A DNA stretch of 64,000 bases from Nocardia jiangxiensis NBRC 101359 (lineage in GTDB: Bacteria; Actinomycetota; Actinomycetes; Mycobacteriales; Mycobacteriaceae). The first letter of the stretch is position 1. Each line of letters opens with the position of its first letter. This document shows positions 1 through 10,213 of the stretch, piece after piece. The stretch is taken from assembly GCF_000308615.1 (NCBI RefSeq), contig NZ_BAGB01000161.1:1-64000 (forward strand), read 5' to 3'. The translations under genes were made by a program, and so were the position numbers. The notes under the pieces were generated by a model, which worked only from the letters and a program-made list of their open reading frames with translations, ran no database searches and was not told the DNA's origin.

Positions 1-1539
1 GTCGATCACCCGGGCCGGGGCCTGCGGATGCTCGGTCCGCCAGCTGGGTACCGAGCGGCCCGCGTCGAGGCCGGTCTGATTGGCCAGCGCCTCGTCACTG
101 AAGTAGCCGAACATGGTCTCGCCGGTGTAGAACGGCTCTCCCTCGACGGCGAGGGTGTAATCGAAGGTCTGCAACGAGGATCCGGGCAGCAGCGTGGTCG
201 ACAGCAGCCGCGAGGACTGCTGAATCGTGCTGTCCCGCAGATCGATTCGCCGCAGCAGTCGCGCGCTGCCGCCGAGGTTGCGCAGACTCAGCGTGGTGTC
301 GCGCTGGGACAGCGTCGGCCCGGCGTAGTAGCCCATCAGCAGCGCCGCCTGCAACGAGGTCTCCATGTAGACGAAATGCGGCATGGATTCGTTGGCGGTG
401 TCGCCGTAGTACCAGGAATCGGCCGGGGAGTCGTATTCGCTGGTGTAGGAGGGCCCGTCCAGGACACCACGCGTGCCGTCGAAGCTGAGCACCCGATCCA
501 CCAGCAACAATCCGCCGGTCGGCAACCGGGTCGCGCGGACCCCGGTGTACGGCGCGAATTCCGGTCCCATCGCGATGGCCTGATCGCCCCGGGACAGGTG
601 CACCATGTGAAATTCGTTGAGCAGCAGGCCCGATACCGCCGCGCCCGGCCCTACTCCAGCACCGGGGGGTTCGGCCGCGGCGACCGTCACCGCCAGCGCC
701 CCGGCCGCGGTGCGCGCGATTGCGTCCACGTGCGGCCGAGGGATCAGATCGACATCGCCGACCACCAACTCGATCCGGCCCGCGCCAGAGCCGTCTGCGC
801 CGTCCACCGTCGCGGTCAGGGTGCAGCCGGACAAGCACAGGTGCAAACCGCAGAAGATCGCGAACACCTCGGCGGCCTGTACCGCCGCCGCCCGCACATC
901 ACCCTCGAATTCGGCAGCGACCCAGCCCTTTCCGTCGCCGCCCCGCAACTCCAGCGCTTCGATCCAAGTCAGGACCAGCGGCTGCGCGGTGGCCAGGCGG
1001 ACCGCCGACACCACGCCCGCACGCCGGTAGGCCGGACCGAACACCTCGGTCACTTCGCCGCGGGTGAGTTGTTCCAGCGCAGCACGATCGAGCGTGGTGC
1101 GGGCGGATCGGGCGAGCGGTTTGAAGGCATCCTCCGCAGCGATCGCGGATCCACCAGCAGTAGCGGCGAGCCGACCCGGCAGTCGAATCGCAGCGTCGGC
1201 CGCGATCGTTGCGGAAGCTTCCGATGCACCTGGATCCGGTGTGGCAGTCGATGATCCGCCCGCGCAGGCCCGCTCCCACAGCGCCCGCTGCAACGCGAGC
1301 TGTGCGTCCAGCGCGGCACGGTGGGCGGCCACCACCCCGGCGCGAATTTCCGCCAACGCGCTCGACACACCGGGATGTCTTGTGGCCGAGCGCTTCTCGA
1401 CCGCCATCGACGGGACGGCCACAGGCCGCCGATCGCCGATGCTGGTGGCCGGTGCCCGACCAGACTCCACCGCCTCGGTCCCGGCACGCGGCCCACCCGT
1501 GGGGTCGAAGGCGATTCCGTCGAACTCCAGCACTGTCAT
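1..1539 (-). CDS. PfaC-type FabA-like dehydratase protein of a secondary-lipid synthase, 3' part outside window
   Basis: The minus frame is open from the ATG at 1539 to the left edge (513 codons, no stop), so the gene is truncated by the window. The ATG overlaps the stop of the upstream synthase (ATGA), which implies translational coupling. The first ~230 residues lack a clear domain. From about residue 310 there is a hot-dog dehydratase pattern of the kind in the FabA-like domains of PfaC: LLLVDRVLSF, then SEYDSPADSWYY, then MPHFVYMETSLQAA. In PUFA synthases such domains dehydrate the ketoreduced intermediate on the ACPs of PfaA. The missing part could carry a second hot-dog domain or KS/CLF domains, which I cannot see. 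The family assignment rests on motif recall only. Confidence 0.75.
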   Translation of the reverse strand, partial: MTVLEFDGIAFDPTGGPRAGTEAVESGRAPATSIGDRRPVAVPSMAVEKRSATRHPGVSSALAEIRAGVVAAHRAALDAQLALQRALWERACAGGSSTATPDPGASEASATIAADAAIRLPGRLAATAGGSAIAAEDAFKPLARSARTTLDRAALEQLTRGEVTEVFGPAYRRAGVVSAVRLATAQPLVLTWIEALELRGGDGKGWVAAEFEGDVRAAAVQAAEVFAIFCGLHLCLSGCTLTATVDGADGSGAGRIELVVGDVDLIPRPHVDAIARTAAGALAVTVAAAEPPGAGVGPGAAVSGLLLNEFHMVHLSRGDQAIAMGPEFAPYTGVRATRLPTGGLLLVDRVLSFDGTRGVLDGPSYTSEYDSPADSWYYGDTANESMPHFVYMETSLQAALLMGYYAGPTLSQRDTTLSLRNLGGSARLLRRIDLRDSTIQQSSRLLSTTLLPGSSLQTFDYTLAVEGEPFYTGETMFGYFSDEALANQTGLDAGRSVPSWRTEHPQAPARVID

Positions 1540-4500
1540 TTCTGCCACCGCCTCACCGAGCTTCGAAACTTCTCTGTCAGGTCCGGGGTGGTCACCACGG
1601 TGACGCCCGCGAACCGTTGCAACACTGTGCCGTTCAGGTCGGTCGCGGTCGCATCTATGCTCACCTCGAACGACCCGCCGCGCGGATTGTCGACCACCAC
1701 CAGGAACGGCTCCCCCACCGGCAACCGCCCGTAGTACTCGGCCTTGCCGATTCCCAGCGGCAGGCAGGCCGCGTCGAGCAACCGGTGTCCCAGCACGGGC
1801 GGGCACTGCAGGATCAGATCCGCGCAGACCGGATCGTGCAGCCGTCCGCCGTACGAGCCCGCGCCGATTCGCGTGGCGGGCAGGACACATTCGAAGACCA
1901 TCGCGGAGTCGGAGGCGCTGCGCACCCGGCGCAGCCCCTGCAGGGCCGGACCGTGGAACTGCACACCGTCCTGGTAGATCCATGCCGCACTGGACCCGGG
2001 TCCGGTCGGCACTGTCACCCGGGGTGAGCCCTCTGCCGTGCGAGTGCACACCACCGTGGCCCGGTAGTGGGTGGTGCGGCCACGGATCATGCGCACCTCC
2101 ATCGTGACCGAATCACCCTCCGTAGCGGAGGGATCGACGACGATGTCGACCTCGTCCACCGGATGATCGAAAACGATCCCCTTGACGACCTCGAAATCGT
2201 GCACACCGGTGACGGTCAGCCCGGGTAACCGGCGTTCGGTGACGTTGATCAACGCACCGAGCGCGAAAGTCGCGGGCAGCACGATGTGCTCGCCGATGCG
2301 ATGCGCGGCGATCACCGGCTCCTCGGTGAGCCCGGCGAAGGTCCGCCGCACCCGCGCCGGTGCGAGCGGAGGCGTGGCACTGGACAACGCCACCGCCTCA
2401 CCGACCAGCACCACGGTGTCGGCGCGGTGCGCCGGAGTGAACTGTTCGGCGAAGGCCGCGGCCCCGGTTTCCGGTGCCAGCAACGGAATTCCGCGATCCC
2501 GGAAGTGCCGGCGCAGTTCGGGCGTGACCATCCCGCCGTCCCAGGCGCCCCAGTCGATCGCGACGCAATGGCAGTCCGGGTGGCGGGTGCGCCAGCTCGT
2601 CGCGAACCGGCACAGCGCCTCGTTGGCGGCCGCGTAATCGGCTTGTCCGGCATTGCCGAACAGTCCGGCGACCGAGGTGAACAGCACCAGATGCCGTGGC
2701 TGGTCCACCACCGCCAGGGCCGCAGCCAGTCCCGCGAGCTTGGGGCGCAGCACCCGGGTCACCGACTCCGCGGTCTTGTCCGCGATCATCGAATCGGCGA
2801 GAACTCCCGCGCCGTGCACGATCCCGGTCAGCGTGTCCCGCCACGGTTCGACCGCCGCACGGACCGCCGCGGCATCGGTGACATCGGCCGCCGCGTACAC
2901 GGCTCGGTCACCGAGTTCGGCCAGGGTGGAACGGATCTCGCGGACGGCGCGCACCTCGGCGCAGCTCCGGTCGATCTCGCGCGGGGTAGTGCCGGTACCG
3001 GCAAGCGCGCGAACGGCGGCCGTTTTCAGATCCGAATCCGGCACGCCCGCAGCCCATTCCGGCTCCGGTGCGAGTTCGGTCCGGCCCAGCAGCACGAACC
3101 GCGCCGGACTGCGCCGGGCCAGCGCGAGCACACACAGTGCGGTCACGCCGCGCGCGCCACCGGTGACCAGCAGGACATCGTCGGCCGACAGCGTCGTCGG
3201 GTCCGGAACACGGTCCGGATCCACCCACGTCACCGTTGACGCGGGTGCATACCTGCTGGGCACCGGCGCGCGGCGCACGCCCGCCGCGTCTATGCCGATC
3301 TCGGCGGTGTCGGTGGCGGCGTCGAACAGTTCGGTCACCACCTGCGCCGCGGCCACCGTCGCGTCCACTGCCGGGTCGATATCGAGCGCCCGGCAGAACA
3401 GCGTGGGTTCCTCGGCCGCGATCGTCTTCACGATCCCGCCGATGCCGCCGAGCAGCGCGGACACCGGATCCTTGTCCCCGCGATAACCCAGTTCCCCGTC
3501 GAGTCGGGTCACGGTGACGAAGGCCGCCCGTTGAGTGGCCTGCCGCAGCTCCGGCACCGCACGACCGGCCGCGAGGATGGTCTCGGTCAGGACATCCTGT
3601 GCCGCTTGCCATTGCGTGGTTGTTCCGGCGACAACGAGGACCGCGTCCACCGGATCGGCGGCCAGCGTGGCGAGATCTGTCGTATGCCGTGCGGTCCAGC
3701 CCAGGCCCCGCAGCACGGCGATGAGCGCGGCGCAGTCGGCCTCGGTGTCGGCCCCGATCCCGAGCACCACCGCGAAGGCGTCGGCGGGATAGGGGTCGAC
3801 GAGCGTGTCCACCGGTGCGACGGTGATCAGATCGACGGCGTGCCGCGGCGCACCGGCCGCGGCCTCAGCTTTTGGGTCCGCATCACCACCGGTGGTGTCC
3901 GCCAGGCGGGCGGCGATGAGATCCAGCGTGCGCAGGGTGCCCAGTTGCTCGGGACCGAGACTGGGCAGATCCGGATATCGCTCCTGCAAGGCTCCGATCA
4001 CCTGCACCCGCTTGATCGAGTCGACTCCGAGATCCGCCTCCAGATCCATCGTCGGATCGACCATCTCCACCGGATAGCCCGTCTTCTCCGCGACCAGTTC
4101 CCGCAGCGCGGACCGCAATTCGTCCGCCGATGCGCCGGAGACCGGGCCCGATTCGGAGGCCGCGGAAGCGGAGGCAGCCGGTGTGGTGAGCGCGTCGGCC
4201 ACCTGGTTCAGCGTACGCAGAGTGCCCAACTGCTCCGGGCCGAGACTCGGCAGATGCGGGAACCGCTCCTGCAACGCCCCGATCACCTGCACCCGCTTGA
4301 TCGAGTCGACGCCCAGATCCGCTTCGAGATCCATTGCGGGATCGACCATCTCGACCGGATAACCCGTCTTGTCCGAGACCACTTCCTGCAGGGCGCGGCG
4401 CAGCTCGTCAGCGGTCGCCCCGCTCGCGGGCGTCGGTGCCGCGGCGGGAGCCGGAGCTTCGGTATCGGTACCGGCAAGCAGTGTCGCCACCTGGTCCAGC

Positions 4501-7500
4501 GTGCGCAGAGTGCCCAACTGCTCCGGGCCGAGGCTCGGCAAGTGCGGAAACCGCTCCTGCAACGCCCCGATCACCTGCACCCGCTTGATCGAGTCGACGC
4601 CGAGGTCGGCTTCGAGATCCATTGCAGGATCGACCATCTCGACCGGATAACCCGTCTTGTCGGCGACCACTTCCTGCAACGCACGACGCAACGTCGCCGC
4701 ATCGGCCGTGGGTTCGGCGGCCGGGGCAGCACCATTCGACACCGTGTTGCTCGAAGCAGTGTTGTTCGATGCGGCACCGGCCGAAGTGCTCCCGTTGGCG
4801 GCCGGTATCGAGGTCGGGCGAGCCGGCTGCGATTCGATCGCCACAGCTGCCGGAATCGTCTGCCGCGCCGAACTTTCCGTGCCCGGGGCAGCGGACAGGG
4901 CGCGCGGTGCAGGCTGCGGCATCGCGGCGATCCGCTGTACCGGTGCGACCTCCACACCGCTCTCCAGCCCGGCCAGCTGCGCCAGTACCGAACTGGCCCG
5001 AGAATGGCTGTCGCTGATGGCGATTCCGTGTTCCTTCACCGCCTCGATGGCCCGGACGGTGCTCTCGTCCAAGCCACCCTGGCCGAGCGCACCGGCCAGG
5101 CTGCGGGCCAGATCCAGCTGGCCGTCGAGGTATTGGCGGTGGATGTCCAGATGCTGTACCAGCGCGGAGTCCAGTGCACTGTAGTCCGCGACAGCGGCGG
5201 CCCCGGCGTCGCGGTGGGGCGGTTGGGATGACACGAAATTCTCCGGTAGGTCGGCCGAGCGGACCACGGGCGGCTCGGCGGCGGGGACGATATCGTTCTG
5301 CGGCGCAACACCATTCGAGGGCGGCACCGGCGGGGCGGCAACCGGCTGCGGCGCTGCGGCGGCGGTGACCAGGTAGCCGTCGCCGAGAGCGGCGGCATGG
5401 GCGGCCCGGCGGGTGTCGGGCACATACTCCGGCGCGGAGAGGGTCACGGTCATGCCCCGCTGCGGCGCCGCGGCGGGCGCGGGCGCGGCATAGCGGTTGA
5501 TCCCGCGAATGTCGAAGCCCAGCACCGCGAGTCGCACAGCTGCCCGCTTCAGGGTGAGGTCACCGTCGCCGATCGGCCCGGAGTCGGTGGCGATCGCGAT
5601 CACCTCATCGCCGAGGGTGCGCCGCACCAGCGAGGTGAGAATCTGCTTGGGCCCGAATTCGACGAAAACGTTGCATCCGGCCGCGCGCATCGCGCTCAAC
5701 GCGGACGCGAATTCCACCGGCTTGCTGAGCTGTCCGGTCAGGGTGGCCCGGTTCGCCGCGGCATCGTCGCCGTATCCCGCGTCCGGCGAGTTCGCGTAGA
5801 CCGGGACAGCGGGTGCGCCGATCGGCACCTCGGCCACCGCCGCGGCGAAGCGATCCACCGCGTGCGCCACGTACGGGGTGTGGAAGGCGCCGGAGACCGG
5901 CAGGTCCCGGGTGGCGATCCCGCGCTCCGCGGCGCGGGCGGCCACCTCGGCGATTCCGGTGGCGCCACCGCCGACCACCACCTGATCGGGCGCGTTGTGG
6001 TTGCAGATCCACACATCGGCGACCCCGGCGATCAGCTCGGACACCACCTCCCGGGTGGCGCCGACCGCGGTCATCGTGCCCGCGTCCTCGCCCTCGGGCA
6101 CCACCATCGCCGCGCCACGCGCCCGTGCCAGGGCGAAGTAGTCGTCAGTGGACACCGCGCCGGACGCCCACAGCGCGGTCAGTTCACCGAAGCTGTGCCC
6201 CAGCAGCCCGTCGGGCCGGAAGCCGAAGTCGTTCAGCACCCGGAACTGCCCGACCGCCAACGCACCGATCGCGGGCTGCGCGAAATCGGTACGGCGCAAC
6301 AGGGTTTCCTGCTCGGCCTGTTCGTCCTCGTCGAATGCCGGAGCCGGGAACACCACGCTCGCCAGCCGCCGCGGGGCCTCGGCGAAGACCGCGTTGGCCG
6401 CGTCGAAAGCGGCGCCGACAGGTGGGTTGTTCAGCGCCGCGGTCGATCCCATATCGACGTACTGGCTGCCCTGACCGGCGAACAGCGCACCTGCCGTGCG
6501 CTGCGGCAGCGCCGCCGCGCGGTAGTGGATGCCCTCCGGATGATCCCAGGCCGCGGCGTCCGGATTGCGCAGCAGTTCCTCGACCGCCAGGTCCCGCAGA
6601 TGTTCGGCGTGCTCGTCGTCGATGGCGACGAACCCGATCCGCGCGTGCTGCTCCGGAATATCGCCACCGTCGCCGGATTCGTTGGCGCGCACCGACTCTG
6701 CCAGACTCGCCGCATCCGGCGCATGCCACAGGTGCGCACGCGGCACCCGGTGCAGCACCTGCTGCCCGGACCGGTCGGCGTCGGCCTCTTCCAGCACCAC
6801 GTGGAAGTTGGTGCCGCCGAATCCCATTGCGGAGGCGGCGGCGCGGCGCACCGGACGCTGCGGATCGAGAATCCACGGCCGGGTACGTGTGTTGACGTAG
6901 AACGGCGCAGTGCCCCAGTCGAAGTCGGTATTGGGCGCGGCCACATTGATGGTGCCCGGCAACACCTTCTGATGCAATGCCAGGGCCAGCTTCATCACAC
7001 TCGCGGTACCGGCCGCGCCCTTGGTGTGGCCGATCTGCGATTTGACGCTGCCCAGCGCGGCGAACCGGGATTCCTCGGTCGATTCGGTCAGCAGCCCGTT
7101 CAGCGCGGTCAGTTCGGTCCGATCACCGACCGCGGTGCCGGTGGCGTGCGCCTCGATGAGTTCCACGTCGGCGGGCGAACATTCGGCGTCACGGTAGGCG
7201 CGATCCAGCGCGACCCGCTGTCCCTCGGCACGCGGTGCGTAGATGCTCTTGGAGCGCCCGTCGCTGGAGGAACCCAGCCCGCGGATGACCGCGTAGATCC
7301 GGTTCCCGTCGCGGCGCGCATCTTCCAGCCGGCGCAGCGCGAGCATGGTGATGCCCTCGCCGAGCAGGGTGCCGTTGGCCTCGTCGGAGAACGGGCTGAT
7401 CCGCCCGGTCGGCGAGAGCGCGCCGACCTTGCTGAAGCACATGTAGATGAAGATGGTGTTCTCGGTGTCGACCCCGCCGGTGATCATCATGTCGGCGCGG

Positions 7501-8183
7501 CGGTCCTGCAATTCCGCGATCGCGGTGCGGATCGCGGCCAGCGAGGCCGCACAGGCCGCGTCGACCGTGCAGTTCATCCCGCCCAGGCCGAGCCGGTTGG
7601 CGACCCGGCCCGCGACCACATTGGCCAGCAGACCGGGGAAGGAATTCTCCTCCCAGGGCGCGAAAGCCGTCACGAACCGCTGGGCGATCGCGTCGGCGTC
7701 CCGCTCGCTCAGGCCCACCGACCGCGCCGCCTCCATGAGCACCGGCGTCGAGAGCCGGGCCGCGAGCGGGTGCATCAGCGGCACCGGGCCGGTGGTGCCC
7801 AGCACCACCCCGGTGCTCGCGGCGTCGTACCAGTCCGATCCGGCCGCCCCGGCATCGAGAAGCAGATCCCGCGCGACGCCCAGGCTCAGCGTCTGCATGG
7901 TGCTGGTGACCTCGAGCTGATTCGGCGGCAGGCCGAACTCCAGCGGATCGAAGTCCACATCGGGCAGGAACGCGCCGCGCCGCGAGTAGGTCTTGTCCGG
8001 CGCCGCCGGGTCGGCGTCGTAGTAGTCGTCGAGCTTCCACCGCGACGGCGGAACCTCCTGGATGCAATCGACACCGTCGACGATGTTCTGCCAGAACTGA
8101 ACATGGTTGTGGGCTCTGGGCAAGAGCCCCGACATCCCGACGATCGCGATCGGGTCGCGCGCCAGGCGTCTGTCGTCCGTCAC
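1536..8183 (-). CDS. PfaA-type iterative type I synthase, KS-AT-ACP-ACP-ACP-KR-DH (2215 aa)
   Basis: Domain order by residue: ketosynthase ~10-470 with Cys near 211 (VDAACAASL) and the two His motifs EAHATGTAVGD and GHTKGAAG; malonyl-type acyltransferase ~560-870 with GHSFG (Ser near 663) and the PfaA-like GAFHTP motif; an Ala/Pro linker; three tandem acyl carrier proteins with DLGVDSIKR (Ser near 1194, 1292 and 1387); a ketoreductase with VTGGARGVTA near 1670 and a YAAAN motif near 1848; and a C-terminal PKS-type dehydratase fold from HRIGEHIVLP near 1961. There is no enoylreductase or thioesterase in the chain. This order is that of PfaA, which builds polyunsaturated or other secondary lipids together with PfaC and PfaD. 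It starts 31 bp after the SGNH hydrolase. The product is unknown. Confidence 0.93.
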   Translation of the reverse strand: MTDDRRLARDPIAIVGMSGLLPRAHNHVQFWQNIVDGVDCIQEVPPSRWKLDDYYDADPAAPDKTYSRRGAFLPDVDFDPLEFGLPPNQLEVTSTMQTLSLGVARDLLLDAGAAGSDWYDAASTGVVLGTTGPVPLMHPLAARLSTPVLMEAARSVGLSERDADAIAQRFVTAFAPWEENSFPGLLANVVAGRVANRLGLGGMNCTVDAACAASLAAIRTAIAELQDRRADMMITGGVDTENTIFIYMCFSKVGALSPTGRISPFSDEANGTLLGEGITMLALRRLEDARRDGNRIYAVIRGLGSSSDGRSKSIYAPRAEGQRVALDRAYRDAECSPADVELIEAHATGTAVGDRTELTALNGLLTESTEESRFAALGSVKSQIGHTKGAAGTASVMKLALALHQKVLPGTINVAAPNTDFDWGTAPFYVNTRTRPWILDPQRPVRRAAASAMGFGGTNFHVVLEEADADRSGQQVLHRVPRAHLWHAPDAASLAESVRANESGDGGDIPEQHARIGFVAIDDEHAEHLRDLAVEELLRNPDAAAWDHPEGIHYRAAALPQRTAGALFAGQGSQYVDMGSTAALNNPPVGAAFDAANAVFAEAPRRLASVVFPAPAFDEDEQAEQETLLRRTDFAQPAIGALAVGQFRVLNDFGFRPDGLLGHSFGELTALWASGAVSTDDYFALARARGAAMVVPEGEDAGTMTAVGATREVVSELIAGVADVWICNHNAPDQVVVGGGATGIAEVAARAAERGIATRDLPVSGAFHTPYVAHAVDRFAAAVAEVPIGAPAVPVYANSPDAGYGDDAAANRATLTGQLSKPVEFASALSAMRAAGCNVFVEFGPKQILTSLVRRTLGDEVIAIATDSGPIGDGDLTLKRAAVRLAVLGFDIRGINRYAAPAPAAAPQRGMTVTLSAPEYVPDTRRAAHAAALGDGYLVTAAAAPQPVAAPPVPPSNGVAPQNDIVPAAEPPVVRSADLPENFVSSQPPHRDAGAAAVADYSALDSALVQHLDIHRQYLDGQLDLARSLAGALGQGGLDESTVRAIEAVKEHGIAISDSHSRASSVLAQLAGLESGVEVAPVQRIAAMPQPAPRALSAAPGTESSARQTIPAAVAIESQPARPTSIPAANGSTSAGAASNNTASSNTVSNGAAPAAEPTADAATLRRALQEVVADKTGYPVEMVDPAMDLEADLGVDSIKRVQVIGALQERFPHLPSLGPEQLGTLRTLDQVATLLAGTDTEAPAPAAAPTPASGATADELRRALQEVVSDKTGYPVEMVDPAMDLEADLGVDSIKRVQVIGALQERFPHLPSLGPEQLGTLRTLNQVADALTTPAASASAASESGPVSGASADELRSALRELVAEKTGYPVEMVDPTMDLEADLGVDSIKRVQVIGALQERYPDLPSLGPEQLGTLRTLDLIAARLADTTGGDADPKAEAAAGAPRHAVDLITVAPVDTLVDPYPADAFAVVLGIGADTEADCAALIAVLRGLGWTARHTTDLATLAADPVDAVLVVAGTTTQWQAAQDVLTETILAAGRAVPELRQATQRAAFVTVTRLDGELGYRGDKDPVSALLGGIGGIVKTIAAEEPTLFCRALDIDPAVDATVAAAQVVTELFDAATDTAEIGIDAAGVRRAPVPSRYAPASTVTWVDPDRVPDPTTLSADDVLLVTGGARGVTALCVLALARRSPARFVLLGRTELAPEPEWAAGVPDSDLKTAAVRALAGTGTTPREIDRSCAEVRAVREIRSTLAELGDRAVYAAADVTDAAAVRAAVEPWRDTLTGIVHGAGVLADSMIADKTAESVTRVLRPKLAGLAAALAVVDQPRHLVLFTSVAGLFGNAGQADYAAANEALCRFATSWRTRHPDCHCVAIDWGAWDGGMVTPELRRHFRDRGIPLLAPETGAAAFAEQFTPAHRADTVVLVGEAVALSSATPPLAPARVRRTFAGLTEEPVIAAHRIGEHIVLPATFALGALINVTERRLPGLTVTGVHDFEVVKGIVFDHPVDEVDIVVDPSATEGDSVTMEVRMIRGRTTHYRATVVCTRTAEGSPRVTVPTGPGSSAAWIYQDGVQFHGPALQGLRRVRSASDSAMVFECVLPATRIGAGSYGGRLHDPVCADLILQCPPVLGHRLLDAACLPLGIGKAEYYGRLPVGEPFLVVVDNPRGGSFEVSIDATATDLNGTVLQRFAGVTVVTTPDLTEKFRSSVRRWQK
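3900..4700 (-). repeat. Three tandem ACP-coding repeats inside the synthase
   Basis: Three units about 285-295 bp apart encode near-identical carrier domains. The copies around 4200-4400 and 4490-4690 are almost identical at DNA level through the phosphopantetheine site, while the copy around 3930-4130 is more diverged. Tandem ACPs are a hallmark of PfaA-type enzymes, where copy number raises product yield. The DNA similarity points to recent duplication or gene conversion and makes the array prone to copy-number change or misassembly. Confidence 0.85.
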
Positions 8184-8214
8184 AGGGGAATCCTCTCGAA
8201 CCTGGTGGGCCGCG

Positions 8215-8820
8215 TCAGGCGGCCACGGTGGTGGCGGTGGTCGACGAGATCGCTTCGGCCGCCGCGGCCGCGAAGACGCGATGCCCGAGCGAACTGGGGT
8301 GCAGGCCGTCCTCGGTCCACATCTCCGGGCGCGCCCACTCCGGGCGGGCCGCGATATCGATCAGCAGGGTGCCGGTCCGGGCGGTCACCTCGGCCAGCGC
8401 GGAATTGGCGTAGGCGAACCGCTCACGCAGCAGCTCCCGGAATCCGTCCGGAACCGGCAGTCGCGCCGGGATGTCCGGGTAGGTGGCGGTGAAAACCGTT
8501 GCGCTGCCTTCGTTCAGCGTGCCGAACACGGTGGCGAGGTTGTCCGCGAAGCGATTCCGGTCGTAGTCGCTGACCAGATCGTTCACCCCGACGACCACGC
8601 CGTACACCGCCGACCGGGCGGAAACCGCCGCGGGCAGTTGCTGCGTCACCAGAGTCGTGGTGGTCGCGCCGTGGGTGCCCAGATTGCGGACGGCCCCGCC
8701 CCGCAGGCCGAGCTGGCTGCCCAGGCGCGGCACCCAGCCGCGGAAAGCGCCGTCCGGCCGGACATCCCCGCGCCCCTCGACGAAACTGTCACCGATCGCG
8801 GTGAGCGCCACCCCGCTCAT
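8215..8820 (-). CDS. SGNH/GDSL-type hydrolase
   Basis: A 201-residue protein with the GDSL blocks in order: block I AIGDSFVEG (nucleophile Ser), an Asn-type block III GVNDLVSDYD, and block V DGLHPSSLGH (catalytic Asp and His). There is no signal peptide, so it should act in the cytoplasm as an esterase, thioesterase or lipase-like enzyme. It overlaps the upstream FAD oxidoreductase by 4 bp (ATGA) and precedes the PfaA-type synthase by 31 bp. Since the synthase has no thioesterase domain, this hydrolase is a candidate for release of the chain (inference). Confidence 0.85.
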   Translation of the reverse strand: MSGVALTAIGDSFVEGRGDVRPDGAFRGWVPRLGSQLGLRGGAVRNLGTHGATTTTLVTQQLPAAVSARSAVYGVVVGVNDLVSDYDRNRFADNLATVFGTLNEGSATVFTATYPDIPARLPVPDGFRELLRERFAYANSALAEVTARTGTLLIDIAARPEWARPEMWTEDGLHPSSLGHRVFAAAAAEAISSTTATTVAA

Positions 8821-10070
8821 GCCGGTACTCCCGCGTCGCGGGTCAGGTGGCGGCGCTCGGACGGGAAGCCGACCTTCTCGTACAGCTCGGCCAGCTCGGC
8901 CTCGCCGAAGAACTTGTCCGGCGGATACAGCCCCGCGATCAGACCGAAGAACTTCTTGGAGTAGTCCGGGCTCATACTGGTCGCGCGGAACACCGAGTCG
9001 TAGTACGGGCTCAGCGACAGCTCCGAAATGCTCTGTGTCAGTTCGTAAGTGCTCGCACTCTGCGCGTCGCGCTCACGCTGGTACTCGGCAAGGGTCTGCT
9101 CGAACGGCCGTACCCCGGACAGGCTCTCGTCCACCAGATCCGACAGCAGCTGGGCGTACTTGAAGGCGTCGGTGATGCCCCAGCCGGTGAACGGGTCCTT
9201 GTGGTATCCGGCGTCGCCGACCAGCGCCCAGCCCGGTCCGAAGGAGCGGCGGCGGTAGTTGTCCGGGTACAGCATCGGCCGGAACGGCTCCACCCGCTTA
9301 CCGGTATCCCGCAGCCGCGCACCGATTTCCGGGTCCACCTGGTCCACGATCTCCTGCACGCCGGCATCGGGATCGGCCCGGAACTCCCGGAACCGGTCGC
9401 GCTTGCGCATGACCGCCACCAGGGCCAGTCCGTCGTGCGTGGGCCAGGAGGCGAACTGCTGCTCACCGAATCCGGTGCGGTGCTGCATACCCCAGTCGAC
9501 GCCCTCGTAGTAGGAGTAGAACACGAAGCACGCCGCCGGCGAGCCCTCGTAGACCTCGGCGCCGACCTGCTTGGCGACCGTGGAGTTGGCGCCGTCCGCG
9601 CCGATCACCAGCTTCGCCTCGAACTTGTGCTCGGCGCCGTCAGCGGTTCGGCCGCGCAGGCCGGTGACCCGGTCACCGTCGAATTCCAGTGCGCTGACGG
9701 TGAATCCCTCGATCACCTCCGCGCCCGCACCGCGCGCGGCATCCACCAGCATCTTGTCCAGTACGGTGCGCCGCGGGCAGTACACGGCGTCGATGCCGTC
9801 CGCCGACGGATCGGCCATCCCGTTGATCACGATGTCGGTGTAGGTGAAGTTCAGGTTCCGCACGGGCGGGCAACCGGTGGCCACCAGCTGGTCCAGCAGT
9901 CCCCAGGACTTCAACAGGCTCAGGCCCGCCTGGTGGATGTAGTGGGTGGAGACGGTGTCGCTCGGGAAGGTGGCGCGGTCCACGGCGAGCACGCGGTAAC
10001 CCTTACGAGCCAGCAGCATGGCCAGCGGGGCCCCCGCGACGCGAGATCCGACCACGATGACGTCGTACAT
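8817..10070 (-). CDS. FAD-dependent oxidoreductase, PHBH/geranylgeranyl-reductase fold
   Basis: 417 residues beginning MYDVIVVGSRVAGAPLA, an N-terminal Rossmann motif that binds FAD. The ATG at 10070 is chosen because the frame upstream of it encodes nothing recognisable. Further family marks are the DG motif ADGANSTVAKQVG and the GD motif GDAGYHKDPFTGWG, which contacts the FAD ribityl chain. Members hydroxylate, epoxidise or reduce hydrophobic substrates. In this operon it could modify the lipid product or reduce double bonds. It lacks the GWxWxIP motif of halogenases, unlike the relative at 48504. It overlaps the SGNH hydrolase by 4 bp. Confidence 0.85.
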   Translation of the reverse strand: MYDVIVVGSRVAGAPLAMLLARKGYRVLAVDRATFPSDTVSTHYIHQAGLSLLKSWGLLDQLVATGCPPVRNLNFTYTDIVINGMADPSADGIDAVYCPRRTVLDKMLVDAARGAGAEVIEGFTVSALEFDGDRVTGLRGRTADGAEHKFEAKLVIGADGANSTVAKQVGAEVYEGSPAACFVFYSYYEGVDWGMQHRTGFGEQQFASWPTHDGLALVAVMRKRDRFREFRADPDAGVQEIVDQVDPEIGARLRDTGKRVEPFRPMLYPDNYRRRSFGPGWALVGDAGYHKDPFTGWGITDAFKYAQLLSDLVDESLSGVRPFEQTLAEYQRERDAQSASTYELTQSISELSLSPYYDSVFRATSMSPDYSKKFFGLIAGLYPPDKFFGEAELAELYEKVGFPSERRHLTRDAGVPA

Positions 10071-10213
10071 GTGCCCATCACTTTCGCTAGAGGAATTCCG
10101 GTTTCGAGTTTGTTCGCGATACCGTCCGAGAACTACCGGCGGACACTGCAATTCATCGGCCGATCGGCCTCGGCTATCGCGACGGAGAAGTTGATGAATG
10201 ATTTGCGGCAGGT

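Noticed and set aside
28..1254. Long plus-strand open frame opposite the PfaC-type gene
   Set aside because: The translation is Arg/Gly/Gln-rich without motifs; the minus frame has an unbroken, recognisable protein.
5397..8492. 1031-codon plus-strand open frame
   Set aside because: It is antisense to the KS-AT part of the synthase and has Arg/His/Gly-rich shadow composition.
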